From contig CANMBF010000004.1 of the NCBI GenBank assembly GCA_947496065.1, positions 1 through 64,000 of the forward strand: 64,000 nucleotides of DNA. The letters run 5' to 3'. Under the pieces are notes generated by a model. That model worked only from the letters and a program-made list of their open reading frames with translations, ran no database searches and was not told the DNA's origin. Within the stretch, counting starts at the first letter, position 1. Every line of letters begins with the position of its first letter. Below, piece after piece: positions 61,932-64,000 of the stretch. This DNA is from Bacteroidota bacterium. Its GTDB lineage: Bacteria; Bacteroidota; Bacteroidia; NS11-12g; UBA955. A program made the translations under genes and the position numbers.

Positions 61932-64000
61932 ATGAAAATTTCATTGAATTGGCTAAAAGCCTTTATTGATATACAAAAGACCCCTGAGGAAATTGAACAA
62001 ATACTCACTGGGACAGGACTCGAAGTAGAACATTACGAAACCATAGAATCTATCAAAGGTGGATTGAAGGGTTTGGTGGTTGGGAAAGTTGAACAATGTG
62101 AGAAGCATCCCAATGCCGATAAATTAAGTTTAACAAAAGTAGATATTGGAACAGGTGAATTGTTGTCAATTGTTTGTGGTGCGCCCAATGTGGCTGCAGG
62201 TTTAAAAGTTATTGTAGCGCCAGTTGGTACCATGATTTATCCTTCAAAAGGAGAGCCTTTTCAAATCAAAAATGCAAAAATAAGAGGCGAAGCAAGTGAA
62301 GGTATGTTGTGTGCTGAAGATGAAATAGGAATGGGTGTAAGCCATGAAGGCTTATTAATTCTGCCAGAAACCTTGCCCATTGGAACGCCTTTGGCCAATT
62401 ATTTTAATGTCACCAGCGATGTAGTATTTGAAATCGGGTTAACGGCTAACAGAGGCGATGCAACGAGTCATCTCGGGGTAGCCAGAGAATTGGCCACAGT
62501 TTTAGACATTGATTTAAAAAAACCGACACAAACAGTAAAGCCTGTTGCGCAATTACCTACCCTTAAAATTGTGGTGGAGGATACTGCCGCCTGCCCGAGG
62601 TATTCAGGATTAGTGCTGTCAAATATTACAGTGAAAGAGAGTCCTGATTGGTTGAAACTACAACTAAAATCCATCGGATTGAAATCAATAAACAATGTAG
62701 TGGATGCTACCAATTATGTAATGCATGAATTGGGGCAACCTTTGCATGCCTTCGATTACAGTGCTATTGTTGGCGAACAGATAAAAGTAAAAAGAGCCAA
62801 TCTTGGCGAAGTTTTCATAGCCTTAGATGATAAATCCTATACACTAAAAGGATATGAGTTAATGATAGCCAATGCGAATGAAAATATGTGCATGGCAGGT
62901 GTTTATGGAGGCAAAAACAGTGGTGTAAATAATGCAACCACTAAAGTGTTTTTAGAGAGCGCTTATTTTAGTGCCGATGTAGTGCGTAAAAGTGCCAAGG
63001 TCCATGGCCTTAATACAGATTCAGGTTTCAGGTACGAACGCGGTACCGATCCTGAAATAACACTTATCGCTTTAGAACGCGTGGCATCTATTTTAACAGA
63101 GATAGCAGGTGCTAAAATTGAATCAGATTATGTCGATATTTATCCTGAAAAATTAAAACCTTCAGTTGTATATTTAAGAAAAAGTACGGTTAAAAAAGTA
63201 GGTGGTTTTGAAATTCCAGAAGCCAATATTGAACAAATAGTAACAGGTCTTGGAATCACTATAAAAGACAAGGATGCGAATGGCTGGAACCTTGAAGTGC
63301 CTTTGTTTAAAAGCGATGTTACGCGAGAAATTGATGTGGTTGAAGAATTGATTCGCATTTATGGATTCGAGCATATTCCTTTGAATAAGCACATGAGTCT
63401 TTCGCTTAATTACACAACTGAATTAAACGAGCGTTTCATATTAAATAAAGCAAATGACTATTTGAGAGGCATGGGTTTCTCAGAAATTATGACCAATTCA
63501 TTGGTGAGCGATAAGGTATATGAAGAGAAAGATGAGTTGGTTTACATGGCCAACCCTTTGAGCGCCGAAATGAACGTCATGCGAAAGTCGATGTTGTATT
63601 CAGGATTAGAAGCCATCGCTTACAATAAAAACAGAAAGCAAAGCAATACCCATTTTTTTGAATTTGGTAAAACCTATATTGCCGCCAATCAACAGTATTT
63701 TGAAAAAGAAGAGTTAGCGATTTTTGCCTCGGGAAATACCACCGCCGAAAGTTGGGAACAGAAACAAAAGCCCGTCGATTACTACTTCCTTAAATCCATT
63801 GTAACACGTTTGGTGTCTGCTTTAGGTGGAGATTTAAAATGTGCAGAAATAAAAATGGTAGATGGTAAAGATTTAGCGCTTTTTGACATAAAAGACGATG
63901 TTTATTTTGCAACTATTAATTGGCAAATGTTAATGAATCAATCCGCTGATAAGAAGTTCGTTTTAAAAGCCTTACCACAGTTTCCAATTGTTCGCAGAGA
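61932..64000 (+). CDS. pheT: Phenylalanine--tRNA ligase beta subunit (partial, runs off the window)
   Basis: PheT pairs with PheS to charge tRNA-Phe and carries the editing site. The open 689 codons begin MKISLNWLKAFIDIQKTPEE and contain the tRNA-binding EMAP-like domain (VVGKVEQCEKHPNADKLSLT), the B3/B4 editing region (GLTANRGDATSHLGVARELA and INNVVDATNYVMHELGQPLH), the B5 domain near YLRKSTVKKVGGFEIPEANI, and the start of the core (PQFPIVRRD at the very end). About 110 residues are missing. A near -7 box (TATCTTCG) lies 11 bases before the ATG. Confidence 0.96.
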   Translation, partial: MKISLNWLKAFIDIQKTPEEIEQILTGTGLEVEHYETIESIKGGLKGLVVGKVEQCEKHPNADKLSLTKVDIGTGELLSIVCGAPNVAAGLKVIVAPVGTMIYPSKGEPFQIKNAKIRGEASEGMLCAEDEIGMGVSHEGLLILPETLPIGTPLANYFNVTSDVVFEIGLTANRGDATSHLGVARELATVLDIDLKKPTQTVKPVAQLPTLKIVVEDTAACPRYSGLVLSNITVKESPDWLKLQLKSIGLKSINNVVDATNYVMHELGQPLHAFDYSAIVGEQIKVKRANLGEVFIALDDKSYTLKGYELMIANANENMCMAGVYGGKNSGVNNATTKVFLESAYFSADVVRKSAKVHGLNTDSGFRYERGTDPEITLIALERVASILTEIAGAKIESDYVDIYPEKLKPSVVYLRKSTVKKVGGFEIPEANIEQIVTGLGITIKDKDANGWNLEVPLFKSDVTREIDVVEELIRIYGFEHIPLNKHMSLSLNYTTELNERFILNKANDYLRGMGFSEIMTNSLVSDKVYEEKDELVYMANPLSAEMNVMRKSMLYSGLEAIAYNKNRKQSNTHFFEFGKTYIAANQQYFEKEELAIFASGNTTAESWEQKQKPVDYYFLKSIVTRLVSALGGDLKCAEIKMVDGKDLALFDIKDDVYFATINWQMLMNQSADKKFVLKALPQFPIVRR

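Overview
The window is a chromosomal segment of a Bacteroidota bacterium, probably an environmental Sphingobacteriia/Chitinophagia-like or related lineage. The evidence is a low-GC, mostly housekeeping gene set: a short primary sigma factor, a very long signal peptidase I, DUF2480 and DUF4290 proteins, a type IX secretion (T9SS) sorting domain on a sulfatase, many lipoproteins and beta-barrel proteins. The -7 box typical of the phylum (TAnnTTTG) recurs immediately upstream of gene starts, often so close to the ATG that the mRNAs must be nearly leaderless. No rRNA, tRNA, CRISPR array, prophage or transposase was seen. Layout: 1-3.2 kb holds mutS, convergent with the tail of an unknown gene and divergent from a SpoU-type RNA methyltransferase. 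3.3-9 kb holds an orphan MazE-like antitoxin, a divergent Nramp transporter, a GNAT enzyme, a T9SS sulfatase and a lipoprotein. 9.1-13.2 kb holds a secreted protein with a possible caspase-like C-terminus, an MFS transporter and a secreted unknown. 13.3-21 kb holds a lipoprotein MsrB, WD40-RidA, kdsC-SGNH hydrolase, pyrH, tag, LysE, rbfA and a LolC/FtsX permease. 21-28.4 kb holds small unknowns, an orphan DUF433 protein, accA, dtd, pdhB, a Uma2 nuclease and rpoD. 28.9-36.8 kb holds dapB, lepB, a STAS-like protein followed by a gene remnant, a NeuA-like cytidylyltransferase, YitT, apaG and two methyltransferases. 36.8-45 kb holds a large TPR protein, anmK, two lipoproteins, queA-rdgB, ilvE and ruvA. 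45.1-46.1 kb is a 1-kb gene-poor, T-rich region with 40-bp tandem repeats, repeated 14-mers and a small hydrophobic ORF. 46.1-54.3 kb holds uvrD/pcrA, envelope proteins, DUF4290-murA, a thioredoxin-fold protein, and grpE-dnaJ. 54.6-58.3 kb is the most accessory-looking part: threonine aldolase, a small secreted unknown, three consecutive large palindromes (two resembling integron attC sites), and a histidine kinase with a long 21-residue repeat. 58.4-64 kb holds a small membrane protein, a TolC-HlyD efflux operon and the start of pheT, which runs off the window. Most genes serve DNA repair (mutS, tag, ruvA, uvrD), cell wall and envelope (murA, anmK, dapB, kdsC, lepB, lolC-like, tolC-hlyD), translation and tRNA or ribosome work (rbfA, queA, dtd, pheT, SpoU), protein folding (grpE, dnaJ) and central metabolism (accA, pdhB, ilvE, pyrH). 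The observations most worth a second look are the attC-like palindromes near 56.4-56.8 kb, the 45-46 kb repeat region, the DnaJ that has lost two of four zinc-finger repeats, the thioredoxin with SxxS in place of CxxC, MurA with Asp in place of the fosfomycin-target Cys, and the possible caspase-fold protein at 9.1-11.1 kb.
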